The notes under the pieces are model-generated. The model did no database searches. It saw only the letters and a program-made list of their open reading frames with translations, and was not told where the DNA came from. The position numbers and the translations under genes were made by a program. A stretch of 64,000 nucleotides of DNA, taken from assembly GCA_950022655.1 (NCBI GenBank), contig OX465587.1:23501716-23565715 (forward strand), read 5' to 3'. Source of the DNA: Alentia gelatinosa. Taxonomy: Eukaryota > Annelida > Polychaeta > Phyllodocida > Polynoidae. Below, piece by piece: positions 22,870-34,520 of this stretch (position 1 is its first letter; every line of letters begins with the position of its first letter).

Positions 22870-25800
22870 ATGCCACGACTTAAAGTGGGATTGTGTCCTG
22901 CATTGACACAAAATGTTGTCACCTCGTTGGATAATATTGGCATTCGGAATGTACTTGACTTTGTAGCATCAGACGTAGAAACTCTGGTTGGTCGATGCGG
23001 TGTATCGTACAAGGTATGTGCTCTATCTAGATCTAGAGATCTAGTCCGAGAAACTTTGACTGCCGAGCGGACCGCTTCACAGTCAGAGCCTCTGGGACTT
23101 GTGTAGATCTAGTGATGGTTCACAACCCAAACATAATACTAGAGTATAGGGTCTGACTCGTCTGACTAGGGGTGAACAGCTATTCCATGTATTAGGCGAG
23201 GCACTGTGCAGTTAGGGAACCAGCGAGGAAAACTGAACAAAATGGCTAGATTTGACAACCAGCCAAAATCCACTGGGTAATAAATACACAGTTATAAAGT
23301 AAAGATAATTAACGCACTTTCAAAATCTTGATTTTTCATGTCTGGTTAGGGAGTGTACAATAATCATTGCCCAGTGGGGGCACAGTTTTTAGGGGGGGGG
23401 GGGGGGCAACTTTTTTGTGTATTCCCAGGCAGGGGCAACTTTTTCTTGGGTAATCTAAGGGGGGGGGGGGGGGACACTTTTTTGGTAATTCCATGGGGGG
23501 GGGGGGGGCAAAATTTTTCACCAATTCTGTTGTGGGGTCGACGTTTTTAGCTAAAAATGGAGGCAAACTCCCATATTTGTGTTCAATGACAAGAATTGAT
23601 GTTATAAAATGCATTCATATCACAAGAAATCAGCTTAGTTGTACAACTATAATAATGATTAATGCACAAGGTAACTATAGTTATCTCACTCCCTGAAGTT
23701 CAGTTTCTATGGTCACAGTCATGTTCAAGATGGGTGTCCACCCTCCCTCAGTCCGACAGACTTATGTGGAGGGAGGCAACAATAGATGAACACTAACATT
23801 TGTCCCAGAATCAATGCAGTCTCACAAGATCATTAGTTTTTTCTTCAACATTGATGAATTAGGAGCATTTACTAGAACATCAAGTGCTACAAAATACCCC
23901 TGTTGCTGCTTATTTCAATAAGATTACCATATTTATGGAAGAGCATTGAGTATTAACAGGAGTTCTGCATGCAAGGAAATGGAACTTCCTTCTGTAGTGC
24001 CACATCATAGATTGATGTACTCATTCCAAAGATCTCTCACACAATGCCAGAACATCCATATTTGCATGTCAATGATACTGCTACAAGAAACAGAGAAGGT
24101 CCTTTGAAGTTTGAGATTCTGCAAGGGAGCCTGATGACTAAGAACTGATGGCACAAATCGAGAAAGCAGTTGCTGCTGGATATTTGAATGTGAATAACCA
24201 AGTCTCAATAAGTGACTTAATTGAGAATTAGGTTCTAGGTAGTCAAGCTTTATGATTGATTACATGGGTACAGAAGAGATGGGGGCTTCCACCAAGACTG
24301 CTAGCTGCCAACTGCAACATCAATTTGGCAGGGGTTGCATCATTGATTTTGGGTTAGAACATTAGCAGAATCTTACAATTCAAATCATGTATATAATTCT
24401 TACAGAAGCCTTAATAAACTAGTTCATCAATGATTCCAACATAGTTCCTAAATAAAACAGCAAAATTTATGTCCCTAGCCTAGGTGTGCTGGGGGTTTCC
24501 AAACAGTTGGCAGATTTTGGGTCACTTTGGTTATGGTCAGCAGTCAGAATTCCCTCATTTTCAGGGTGTTGACATGGGAAATTAAGATTTTGAAATGATT
24601 CCCATCATACCAGGCCTTAATAAACTATTTCATCAACGATTTCAGATATGTACCTAAATGGGACAGTAAAAATTATGGCTGTAAGTGTGCTGGGGGTTCC
24701 AGACAGTTGGCAGATTTTGTGTGACTTTGGCTGAGGTCGACAGGCAGATTTCCCTCATTTCCAAAAAAGTAAGACAGGGAAAAACCAAGATTTTGAAAAT
24801 ATTCCCATTTTACCAAGCCTTAATAAACTATGTCATCAACGATTCCAACATAGTTCTTAAATAGAACAGCAAAAATTATGGTTCTAGGTGTACTGGGGGT
24901 TTCAAAACAATTGGCAGATTTTTGGTTACTTTGGGTATAGTTGGCAGTCAGAATTCTCCCATTTTCAAGGGGTTGACTATGAAATTACAAAAAGAACATT
25001 AATTAATAGAAAATTACTATAAATTATAAAGAAAGATTATAGCCCTTAATATTCTAGGTGTTTCTAAACAATTGTCGGATTTGGAGTCCATTTACTTCTA
25101 AATATGTTCTTAGTGAAAAAAAATATCATTATTTCCAGTCATATCATTACAACTGATTTTTCATAACTAAATGATACATGAATATATGATGATATCATGA
25201 ATGATGTTGATGCATGCCATCTAGTGAATAAGGTGTGAAACTAAGGTGTGAAACACCGGTGTCGCGTGAACGTGAGAACAATAGCGAGACAATCATAAGT
25301 AGGCCAGCACGGGTGAGTTTCTTATCCAGGTCTACCAAGTCCATGATAATGAGAAACTTTTTTTTTTGAGTAGCCTTAGAAGAAAAATTGAGATGGTTGT
25401 ACCATTTTAATAGAAATCAGAAAATTAGAAAATATTGATTCACATAAGTCTGCAGGTCCATAATCCCCAGTACCCATATGTAAATAGTTTCGCGTTCAAA
25501 ACATAGCACGAAACCCGACAGATTTGATAGCTTGTAAGTACAATTTTATAATGGAAGAACCAATGGTGCTTGCATAATTTCATAGTGAAAGAGGTGAAAT
25601 ATGATTCAGAACATTTAACTAGTGTGGAAGTGCCAGCGAAACATGTATTATGGTAAATAAACAACCTAGGTTGACAGACATTTCCTGTCTTTTAAGATAG
25701 GGACCATGGATCTGTTGCTGGTAGGTGAGGTATTTACCCCTCATCTCCATTAATGGGTGAACAGTTGCTCCATGCCAACAGACGAGGCACTGTGCAGTGA

Positions 25801-28800
25801 AGTGGTGATTCTACCAACACAAGATTTAGCGAGATTAACCACGATTTGGGTGTCTTGCTAAATTAGGCTAGGTTTGAATAATCGTGTGCCAATTCATCAT
25901 GATGTGTCTTTAGGTGTCGCGGTGGTGGAGCACCAAAACATACAGCTGACACCACACGGCTACATTTTGTGACAACAGAGGTACGACATATTGCGACACT
26001 GTAAGATATCACAAGATATACCAAGATATATAATGGCAAATCCATCATGTTGGTTGAATCAGCCCTTTAGGGAACTAGGGAGAAAGACTGAACAAAATAG
26101 CTAGACTTGAGAAGTAGCCAAGATCCACTGGAAAATTACCTCTAAAGGCCAGGGATATCAGTTTTCCACTTTACAATGGAAATCCTTGTTATATCCAGTT
26201 TGTAATTTTCTTTTTCAAGAATAAAACAAAGATAGTATAAATAGAGCGTCATTCACGCCAATCAAACAGTGGTTTGAATGTCCCCCACATACCCTCAGGC
26301 CGATTCTATGGCCAACACTAATGTGTTTTCTATGTTTTCTCAGTTTGTCATGAAAATTGTTTTCACTTTATATTAGAGCAAGCTGCTAAGTAGGTATGCT
26401 AAAAAAATTGGTATATATTTATGATTATAAATTTTTTTCATACATGTCAAGTCTGAGCAGCAACAAATATCGGCAATCGCTAGTGCGCAGCATCGGCAGC
26501 AAACTGGCCCTCTTTGGGGACTGACAGTGCTGATTATAACAGCTAATTGTTATATTAAACTCTATATTCTTACAATGTGTTTGTGTCTTTTCAGGATTTA
26601 TTAGCCATCCGAAGAGTACTGCTCGCTCAATATGCTCCATTTCCCCTCAACGCTGCCGATATGTATGAAGACTTAGTCTCATCTGTGGCAATACTTTCCA
26701 CTGGTTGCAAAGCGTTAGTAGTATTTTTTATCATTTCAAATTCAAATGAAGACCAAGTCGAAAATGTCAATTTTGTAATGTTGAAGACTAGAACATTCTT
26801 GCACAACTGCATATTATAGATAATCGACCTAAGCTTTAGTTCTAGTATAGATACCACGGACCTAAAATGACCAGGTAGATTCGTTCCTATTATGTACGAT
26901 CATCCCATTTGAGAAGGACTATTTTCTTTTGCAAATCTTAAACCATTTTCAAAGCAACTTTATATGAACTATTTGTAGAATCGATGAGCTTCTTGACGGT
27001 GGTCTTTACTCTGGAGAAATAACCGAGTTGGCGGGTCAAGCAGGATCAGGAAAAACTCAGGTAAGTTTCTTAAACCCACTCTTCCTTCACATGAGTGAAA
27101 GAGTCTGTAATTTGTATTCTTAATTTATTCTCTATTTTTTTTTATTGATGATTATTATTGATGCTAATTTTTTCAAAAATGCAATGAACTCTAGAATGAT
27201 TAATTTAACTCGGCTGCCTTCTGGTTCTACTGTCTACTCAACTATAAGATTATTATGAAAACTACGCTTGTATCTGTGCACTATGGCAACAACAAAAGTT
27301 AATAATCGAAAACCGCTCTTAAAACCGCTCTTTAAATGATATAATCACTTCTGATCAAGCAATAAAGCACACCCTGATGAAGAACTGAAATAGTTCAAAG
27401 CATGTCGGTAAATAATGTCTGATAATCATTTTGTTACTTAAGAATGGATTCTGCCCATCGTCGAGTTAGTGGGAATATTTTCTTCTCATCCTAATTTATC
27501 AGTGTTTTAGTTTTGTTGTATTCATCTTTGTTTGAAAGGCAGGTGTGTCGGAAATCTTTCGATGTCTCTGACAACTAAAATAGCAAATATTATTTATTTT
27601 AAATGTAGCTTCTTTATTACCCAGCTGTGCCTTTCAACATGTCTTGCTGTTTCGATGGAAGCGTCTCATAACGTTCTGTACTTGGACACAAGAGGAGGGT
27701 TCGACGTGCAGCGTCTTCACGTAATGATGGAAGAACACGGCCTGAACGAGAACGTGAGTCACATCTTACAATGTGCATATTTCTCACTAAAAACTATTAC
27801 ATCAAATAAGGCTTCATGGTTTACAGAGATGTCAGTTTTCCACTATTCCGTGGAAATCCACTTTTCCATATTCAGTATATGTAATTTCTTTCCTTACGTC
27901 AAACAAATATGATATGGATTTAGCCTCAGTAACACCAATAAAACAGTGGTTTGAAACTCCCAACAGACCCTCAGCCCCATGCCGTGACAGACAGGGACAT
28001 TTTATCCATGTCTTCTCAGTCTCTCTGTGGCAGAAAAATCCACATGAAAAATATTTCCTCTTTTTTCCCTGACCCCAACTGACATCCCTGTGGTTTATGG
28101 AAACACAACAAAGTGAATTATAGAGCACAACGCAATGTGGAAAACCTAAAGACCGTTATGATTTTAAAAGATTTAAAAATTCCTGTCGTCACAATACTTC
28201 TTTTAAAAGTAAAGAGAACAACTATGACAATTTTGAATGTTTGGCGTTGATCTTAACAGAAGGTACCTGAAGTTTCCCAGCGCATCCGCTGCTGTCCTCT
28301 ATTTGACGTCTTTGAGTTGCTCGAAGAACTTGGACATATCCATGAGGCCCTCGTTAATCAGGTGAGCAGTCCTCAAATGCCGTACACGACACACTCACTT
28401 CATATTCATATGATTAATCAACTCCTAAACTCTCAAATACACATCAACCGCCAAGTAAGATGAAATACTAAGTACGCGTGCATGTAGGCTTCACAATACT
28501 CAAAGTAAGTTGTAGGTATTCAAACTGCTGCTTCGTAAGTTGAATGGTATTATATATTATCTCACCCCTGGTATTTTTCCTCCATAGACTTAACATTGGG
28601 AGCTCGTATCCAACGCCCATGAGATATTTAGGAAAAATATCCAATGGGGGATTATGTCACAAATGTAAGCCCATTTGTTAATGTGAAGGGTGAGACAAAT
28701 TCAGAAACACATTTTCGTTTGAATCGCTATGTAATTCACGCGGCTTCGCCTTGTGAATTACTACGCGATTCAAACTCGATGGGATGCGAGCTCAGACCCT

Positions 28801-31800
28801 AAATTTTCATAGGTTTCCTCTATATTATCTTTTCCACAACGTTTCTTTCAGACTGATCCGTTCTTCACTGGCTTGAAGCTGATCATAGTTGATAGCGTAG
28901 CGGCAGTCCTCTCTCCTATTGTTGGTGGTCAAGGATCAGAAGGTAAAGTATTGTTATATCTGGAAACGGTTTTCTTTAATTTGCACATTTTCTGACCAAA
29001 TAAACATTTACAAACCAGTAAGCGAACACGTGTAGGCCTTTATTGAGAATAATAGTATACATGATCCTCTGTACCATGCAGTGCACTGGTAGAATTATGT
29101 TTAGTGGTATCCATGTAGACAAACATACTTCCCGTTAACTCCTGTGAGGATTGTTATTGTCCCTTATATGTGAGAAAATACATAGTGTATTTAGTGATGA
29201 CAAAATGTTCTTCTCTAAATTGGAGACGTATAGAGTTTGAACTGTGCCCTTTTTCAGGTCATAGTTATATGATGCACACGGCTCGAGCACTGAAAACTCT
29301 ATCAACAGAATTCTCCGTTGCTGTTCTTGTAAGTTCTTTACAAAGATCCTTTTTGTTGCTAAGTTTCCCGGCACAGACTGTGTGGCTTAAAATTTATCTA
29401 AAAGTGTAGTTTACGAAATCTATTTGTAGTTTCGGCAAAATATCTATGCTTTCAGCCCGGCCCTAGATAAATGTATATATCCTTGATTACAATACATATG
29501 TCTAATTACGGCTATAGTAGGTTTTAAGATTATTTTATGGTACAAACTCCACGTTTTTCAAGAAATGGAAAAATGTTATTTGATCAAAATGGGCAAACCA
29601 CTCCATCTCCAGTAAAGGCATGATGCTCACCTAATTTCTCTATCTATCTTATAGTCATACAAACTAAAAGTAATACACGGTCTCCTAGAATACATGCCGG
29701 TATATGTTCGCAATATATACCGATATATATACCCCCCTTAAGAGGTTTTGACTTTTGATAATTGCATTTTTTCTGTCGGTTTTTCATTTTTTCAATTGTG
29801 TACATTTGTGTGTGTATTATAAAATCAAACTGCTCCTGGAATGTTGTTTAAATCTCTTTAATCCCAGACGTATCATGCCTAAAATCACAGGTGACAAATA
29901 ACGTCAGCTTTGACGACCGCGGCGTGGCGCGTCCCGCGCTCGGTCAGTCGTGGCGTCACGTGCCCAACGCGCGCCTCCTGGTGGAGAGACGCGTGAGTTA
30001 CTCAGAGCGCGCCCCTGTCTGTCTCCACAACGAGCGTACCCTGAGTCTCGTCAAGAGCACGCGCCAGGTGAGCACGCTCTAACATTCTCCACAATCTATT
30101 GTATTTTATGTTTAACCAATTCACGCCGGGTGATGCCTTGAGGCATCAACCAGGGCTGGCCGGGTGATGCCTGATTCGTTTTTCTAAATAAAATTGGAAA
30201 TAATGTCTCAATAAACATGAATCTTTCACAGAATGTAGATATAATATCATAGTTGATATTTCAGGTGAAATAGAAAATAGTTTTAAGTTTTATGTGTCAG
30301 GTCACGCGATGCAAAGATCAAAATGTTCACAATAGGCCTATATACCCGGCCTCTAGCGGCATTCAGTGGCACTAGTACCCGGCCCCATGACTAGCCCTGC
30401 CGCGTGTACCCGGCACGATAGGGTTAACCCTTTAGCTACGCTATGATGCCTGGAGGCATTCCTGGGTGTAGTATACTATGATTCCTGGAGGGATCATTTC
30501 CGAAATTTAAGTAATTGCTATTTTTTTCATGAAAGAATGCGAATATTTTGATAAAATTTGTCTAACCTATGTAAAACTATATCATAGTTAATATCATTAC
30601 TATTATATAATTTTTTGGGATTACCATGGAGGTGTGATATAATGATGTCACTGTGGTTATTGTGAAAAGTTCCAGCGTATTACAGGGATGAAAATGGTAC
30701 TGCAGCGGCATATTTCAGGGTGTGTATTTGGTGCTACGCAGCAAAGCGAAAGGGTCAAGATTAGAATCATAGGCACATTATTTGCACTAGATTTAGAGTA
30801 ATGATTGTGGAATTTTGCATTGATTCTCCTCGGCCATAATTAATTTTCACATGATATTGGAGAAAATATCCCCACTAACTCGGAGATGGGCTAGTTCCTT
30901 ATGAGTGATAACAAGGCAATTATTTCTGTTTGATTACCGACATGTTTCGGATCTGTTAGATCCTTCTTCAGGGTGTGTTTTATTGCTTAAAACAATTTAG
31001 TTACATGCATTTCAGACCGATTTTGGGAGCTGTAATCGTATCATGGTTACTGATTATCCTTGGTTACCAGTTTTGGACATGGTTACAATCTGAATTGAGT
31101 GGATTTCATGGTAGTTTCGTATTTGCTAGGTAATTTTAGATTTGATACTCCTTAATAATGATTCAATAAGTTATTATAATAATAAATAGTCATTGTGTAA
31201 AAAAAAAATTCACGTGGAAAAACTGTCTCTGATAATTATCCCATGTTGTTGGGACGTTGGCAGCGTTGAGTTACAATCACATTGTTCAAAATGTTCACAG
31301 GGTCAATAGGTTCTTCATCATCTGATGGGAACGCCAGTTCTCGTAATAGTTCACGGGTTAGGGCGTCATTCATAGTGGTCCCCCAGTCATGGGGATCCAA
31401 AGGTAGTGGTTTATATTCATGAGGTTTTTCAGTGACCCCAGGTTCCTTCAATATATTGGAGTTATTATTGAGTGCTTGTGTATCATTTTCATCATGATTT
31501 GGTAATTAATCCAGGTGGACAGGTGGATTTTCCTCACTCGGGATGGGTATTGGTGTCCACCTGAATGGTATTGAGTCATTACGAATAGAAGTGGGTATTC
31601 CTCTTCGGAAACATTCAGGGACATATGTTCAGGGACCTGTTTCACTAGTTTTGTGACATGTCTGTGACACCATACAGACATTGGGGTTGTCTAGTTTCGT
31701 GACAACACAAGTAGCTGCCCTTAGGAAATGACAGACCTCAGACATAAGAATTAGACAAATCTACACATCATGGACCTGTTTGACTAGTTTCGTGACATAA

Positions 31801-32878
31801 GTGGCACCAACAATGCAAGCAAGAATGGACAAAACCAAGTCTAATGTCTAGTTCTTATGAAACCGGACAAACCGGACACGCCATCTAGACGTGTCACGAA
31901 ACTAGTGAAACAGGTCCCTGGTCCGGTAGTTGATGGGAGTGAGTTTGTATAGTCCGATGTAATGGGGTAGTGGTAAGTCGTCCAAATTAAGTCCCTGGGA
32001 TTGTCTATTGGGGTAGCTTGTGGTAAAGTCAGTAGGCATGTTAAGAGTTTCATTAGTTGATTTCGGCCAGTTCTGTATGTAATTATTAGTTTTTGGAACA
32101 GTCTTACTTGTGTGTCCTGTACTGCGTGGGTCATCAAGTTCCATTGAACTGGTCAGTGGAATGCCTTTTGGTGTCGTAATGGGTCTTGATTTCGGAGAGG
32201 TGGGTGGCGACTTGTCTGGGGGTGTTGGGCGATACTCTGTGGTGACGGTCTTGGTTCTTGTTAATTTTCATATGTTAGATTTTATATTCTGAGAGATTTT
32301 TGTAAATGGCATTAGATATCCTAAGCTACATTTGTCTAACTTGGCCCCAAAAAGTCATAAACAGCGTGCGAGGGTCACAAAAACGGCGGCGCTCCCATGG
32401 GGCTGGGCTTGCGTCGCATTGCACATCTTGAAATGTTCATGATGTGCGTTGGCTTCATCACATTGGTATAGTGAATTTCCTATGTATCAAACATACAGGG
32501 ATGTCAGTTGGGGTTATGAATGAACTTTTTTTGCGATCGATTGCAACAAATCCGTCGCTGTTGAGGTGATAAAATTGGTCGGTGGGTGGGGGGGGGGGGG
32601 GGGGGAAGCATTTATGGGGCCATAAAACATATGTGACGATCGCATCACACCTGTGGGGCTGGGCATTTGTTCAAGGCAGTTTAGTGGTCTTTCGTCGACC
32701 CATATCTTATTTCATGTATTGCCTTTCTTTTGTAAATTGCATTTCTCGTATATTCTGCTATTTATATTACTTTTATTTACACCTTAATCAAGCCCTCCTA
32801 TGTTGTTTATTTCAGCCAATAAATGGAAAGCTTTTCTTCAAAGTAACAGACCGTGGAGTGGAACAATTGACTCAATGA
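22870..32878 (+). CDS. RAD51D: RAD51D, RAD51 paralogue, complete, nine coding exons
   Basis: RAD51D is a nuclear RecA-fold ATPase of the BCDX2 complex that helps load RAD51 during homologous recombination and fork protection. Exons: 22870-23013, 26595-26713, 26979-27060, 27625-27753, 28260-28361, 28852-28942, 29258-29328, 29891-30067, 32816-32878; 978 nt including the TGA, 325 residues, against 328 in human. The start [13 protein letters not shown] matches the MGVLRVGLCPGLT type; an in-frame upstream ATG (22831) would add 13 residues. Conserved parts: [20 protein letters not shown] and AILSTG (exon 2), Walker A GQAGSGKT at 107-114 (exon 3), [10 protein letters not shown] (exon 4), Walker B LIIVD at 202-206 (exon 6), VTNNV and [17 protein letters not shown] (exon 8). 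All junctions keep phase. Introns 1 and 8 are inflated by repeats. Confidence 0.95.
23350..23560. repeat. G-run repeat in RAD51D intron 1
   Basis: Three blocks of 13-16 G separated by GGCAACTTTTT- or GACACTTTTTTGG-type spacers. Similar blocks occur at 42060-42190 and 44550-44700, and on the other strand at 37480-37590. The apparent glycine- or proline-rich frames on both strands are products of the homopolymers. Confidence 0.75.
24409..25090. repeat. About 205 bp tandem repeat, 3.3 diverged copies, RAD51D intron 1
   Basis: CCTTAATAAACTA starts copies at 24409, 24615 and 24818; a partial fourth is near 25040. Shared internal words are GTGCTGGGGGTTTCC, CAGTTGGCAGATTTT and GATTTTGAAA. Copies differ by scattered substitutions and small indels, so the array is old. 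Confidence 0.85.
26150..26372 (+). mobile_element. Truncated MITE of the GGGATGTCAGTT family
   Basis: Begins CCAGGGATATCAGTTTTCC and follows the family interior (AACAGTGGTTTGAA, ACCCTCAGG, TGTTTTCTCAG) but lacks the right terminus. It lies in RAD51D intron 1. Confidence 0.65.
27824..28090 (+). mobile_element. MITE of the GGGATGTCAGTT family, complete
   Basis: From CAGAGATGTCAGTTTTCC to CCCCAACTGACATCCCTG, 267 bp, with the internal block AAAACAGTGGTTTGAAACTC and the AAATCCACATGAAAAATATT motif near the right end. Non-coding. It lies in RAD51D intron 4. Confidence 0.78.
28557..28819 (+). repeat. Two-part foldback element, copy A
   Basis: TTATCTCACCCC, ACTTAACATTGGGAGCTCGT, a small hairpin (CCCATGAGATATTT / AAATATCCAATGGG), AGGGTGAGACAAAT, then a stem (GTTTGAATCGC..GTAATTCAC / GTGAATTAC..GCGATTCAAAC) around a loop with CGGCTTCGCC. 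It ends CATAGGTTTCCTC. Same subfamily as 59237-59515, with a left-arm deletion. It lies in RAD51D intron 5. Confidence 0.82.
30116..30423. mobile_element. piggyBac-like MITE flanked by TTAA
   Basis: TTAA at 30112-30115 and 30424-30427 flank a 308 bp segment whose ends are CCAATTCACGCCGGG and the complement of CCCTATCGTGCCGGG. A GATGCCTTGAGGCATC hairpin is near the left end. TTAA duplication and CC-starting termini are the piggyBac pattern; no transposase is present. It lies in RAD51D intron 8. Confidence 0.65.
30428..30754. mobile_element. Second piggyBac-like MITE, adjacent
   Basis: Starts CCCTTTAGCTACGC directly after the TTAA at 30424 and ends GCAAAGCGAAAGGG followed by TCAA, a probable one-base change of TTAA. 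GATGCCTGGAGGCATTC near its left end links it to the previous element, but the interior differs. The two share the middle TTAA. Confidence 0.6.
31236..32270 (-). pseudogene. Antisense open frame of unknown origin, split by a MITE
   Basis: On the minus strand about 115 codons are open from roughly 32265 to 31922 (Pro/Ser/Thr-rich, with [14 protein letters not shown] and [16 protein letters not shown]). The frame is then interrupted by the 287 bp MITE at 31632-31918 and appears to continue from 31630 to 31236 ([14 protein letters not shown] and [20 protein letters not shown]) with one in-frame stop. No named family is recognised. It may be a decayed mobile-element or captured gene sequence in RAD51D intron 8. 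Confidence 0.35.
31632..31918. mobile_element. MITE with GGGACCTGTTTCACTAG termini
   Basis: Ends are GGGACCTGTTTCACTAGTTT and the complement, ACTAGTGAAACAGGTCCC. Internal words ATAAGAATTAGACAAATCTA and AGTCTAATGTCTAGTTCTTA are shared with 47075-47632. Non-coding. Confidence 0.78.
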
Positions 32879-33167
32879 CAGAAAATTGGTGCTAATACAA
32901 GTGAAGAATCTTCCAAAGGAAATATCAGGACAGCAAGAGAGGCCTATACTCCGTGAGCAATATATAATAATGTATTTTTTTTGTGTATTCACCAGTACGA
33001 CTATATACTTTGTTGTACAAGAGTTATAGATATGCATACTTTTCCTGAAAGTCCTGAATTCTTATGGAAGAATATATGTTATGTAAGATACATTTTAGAT
33101 TGATATTGACGAATTCATTGTTTTCTGGAAGAGTTGGAGTCTGGTCTTACAAAAATATACACCCAAA

Positions 33168-33251
33168 AATAAAATTCATCCACATACAGTGAACATATTG
33201 AACGGCATTGTTTTGTCTTTTAGCATATTGTTTTGAATGAAAACAAATAAA
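33168..33251 (+). terminator. Candidate RAD51D polyadenylation signals
   Basis: AATAAA occurs at 33168-33173 and 33246-33251, about 290 and 370 bp after the RAD51D stop codon. Either could direct 3' end formation; no transcript data. Confidence 0.4.
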
Positions 33252-34520
33252 TGTTCTATGAAAAATTATTGGTGGATTCCTTTTTCTCCATTATTTACAT
33301 GTGATGTATAGGCCTAGGTTACATTTAGTATTTACTATGGTTTTAAATAAGGTACCGTAAATATATAGTTGTCCCGGTAGAAGCGGCATGACCATTTCTC
33401 ATATTTTGACCTATGCAAAGAAATTATATATTGAGTTTAGTGCATGTGTAAATTCAAGACTATTCATTCTACTAGCAATGAATTCTGATTGATTTTTGTA
33501 GCAAAGCTACGTTAATTTTTGTCAATCGCAAGTTCTTTCATTGACACTTTTTATTTTTATTTTTTATAATTTTATTTATTTCTGTTTTATAACAGGTCAT
33601 TCAACATGACGATGATAACCATAATCAATCGTCTCCAGACCTCTGTGTCTGCTATATATTTAGCATCTGTTGAGTTCAGTGGCAATTCCTAACCCTGTTC
33701 CTAGCCTTGCCTAGTGACTACGGCGAGTCCCTCTGGTGGATGACCCAGGAACCCATAATATCAGGATTTACCCTAGCGGTTAATACATGAATCAGTGACC
33801 TCAAATTGCCAGCCAATCAGGGCACGTGTTCGGAACTAGGTCAATCTTACAGCGGAACTTTCATTCAGCATGGCCTTTGATTGTGGCCGAGAGACAGGGC
33901 CCTGGAGAGTGATCTAGGTTAACAAGCACGCCGAAAACAAGTTCAAACGTTTGCCGACTCGAACATGCTGATATTGTGATAAGCGATATCAGCGATCAAG
34001 TCAAGGGCAAGTTAAGGAAGACAATATATCGAACCAGATAAAGGTATGAGATTAGATTATGTATTCCTATGATATTCAATATTTCATAATGCCAAGTGTT
34101 ACATAATACACCTCAGTCCTCACAGAGCTTCTGAAGCTACATCAAGTCAATATATCTTTGACTGGAACCTCGGCCTCAGGCCGGGGCTTCATTAGTATAC
34201 TTTTAACTCGATCTAGATCTAGTCGGGGATGAGTACCAGTCACACTCTGTCACGAGGTTCCCCGTCGGCGCCTGGCCGCCAGCAGGCGCCTTCCCGCGGA
34301 CTGCAGGGAGATGTGTGAATGCAGCGCTGTCAGTTACAACCCAAACCCGAATACTATGGACCAGTCTGACTACGCTGTCAGGTAGAACTAGATCTAGTAT
34401 AGCCAGTATACCCGGCCCTGCCCTGAATAGAGATCAGGGGTGAATACTTTACCTAGATCTAGTACTACTAGTAGAGTTTTGGGTTATGGGAGGGGGAGGG
34501 ATAGTTAGTAGTAGGGTTCA

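Noticed and set aside
23336..23614. Proline- and glycine-rich frames on both strands
   Set aside because: They are translations of G or C homopolymers in a dispersed repeat.
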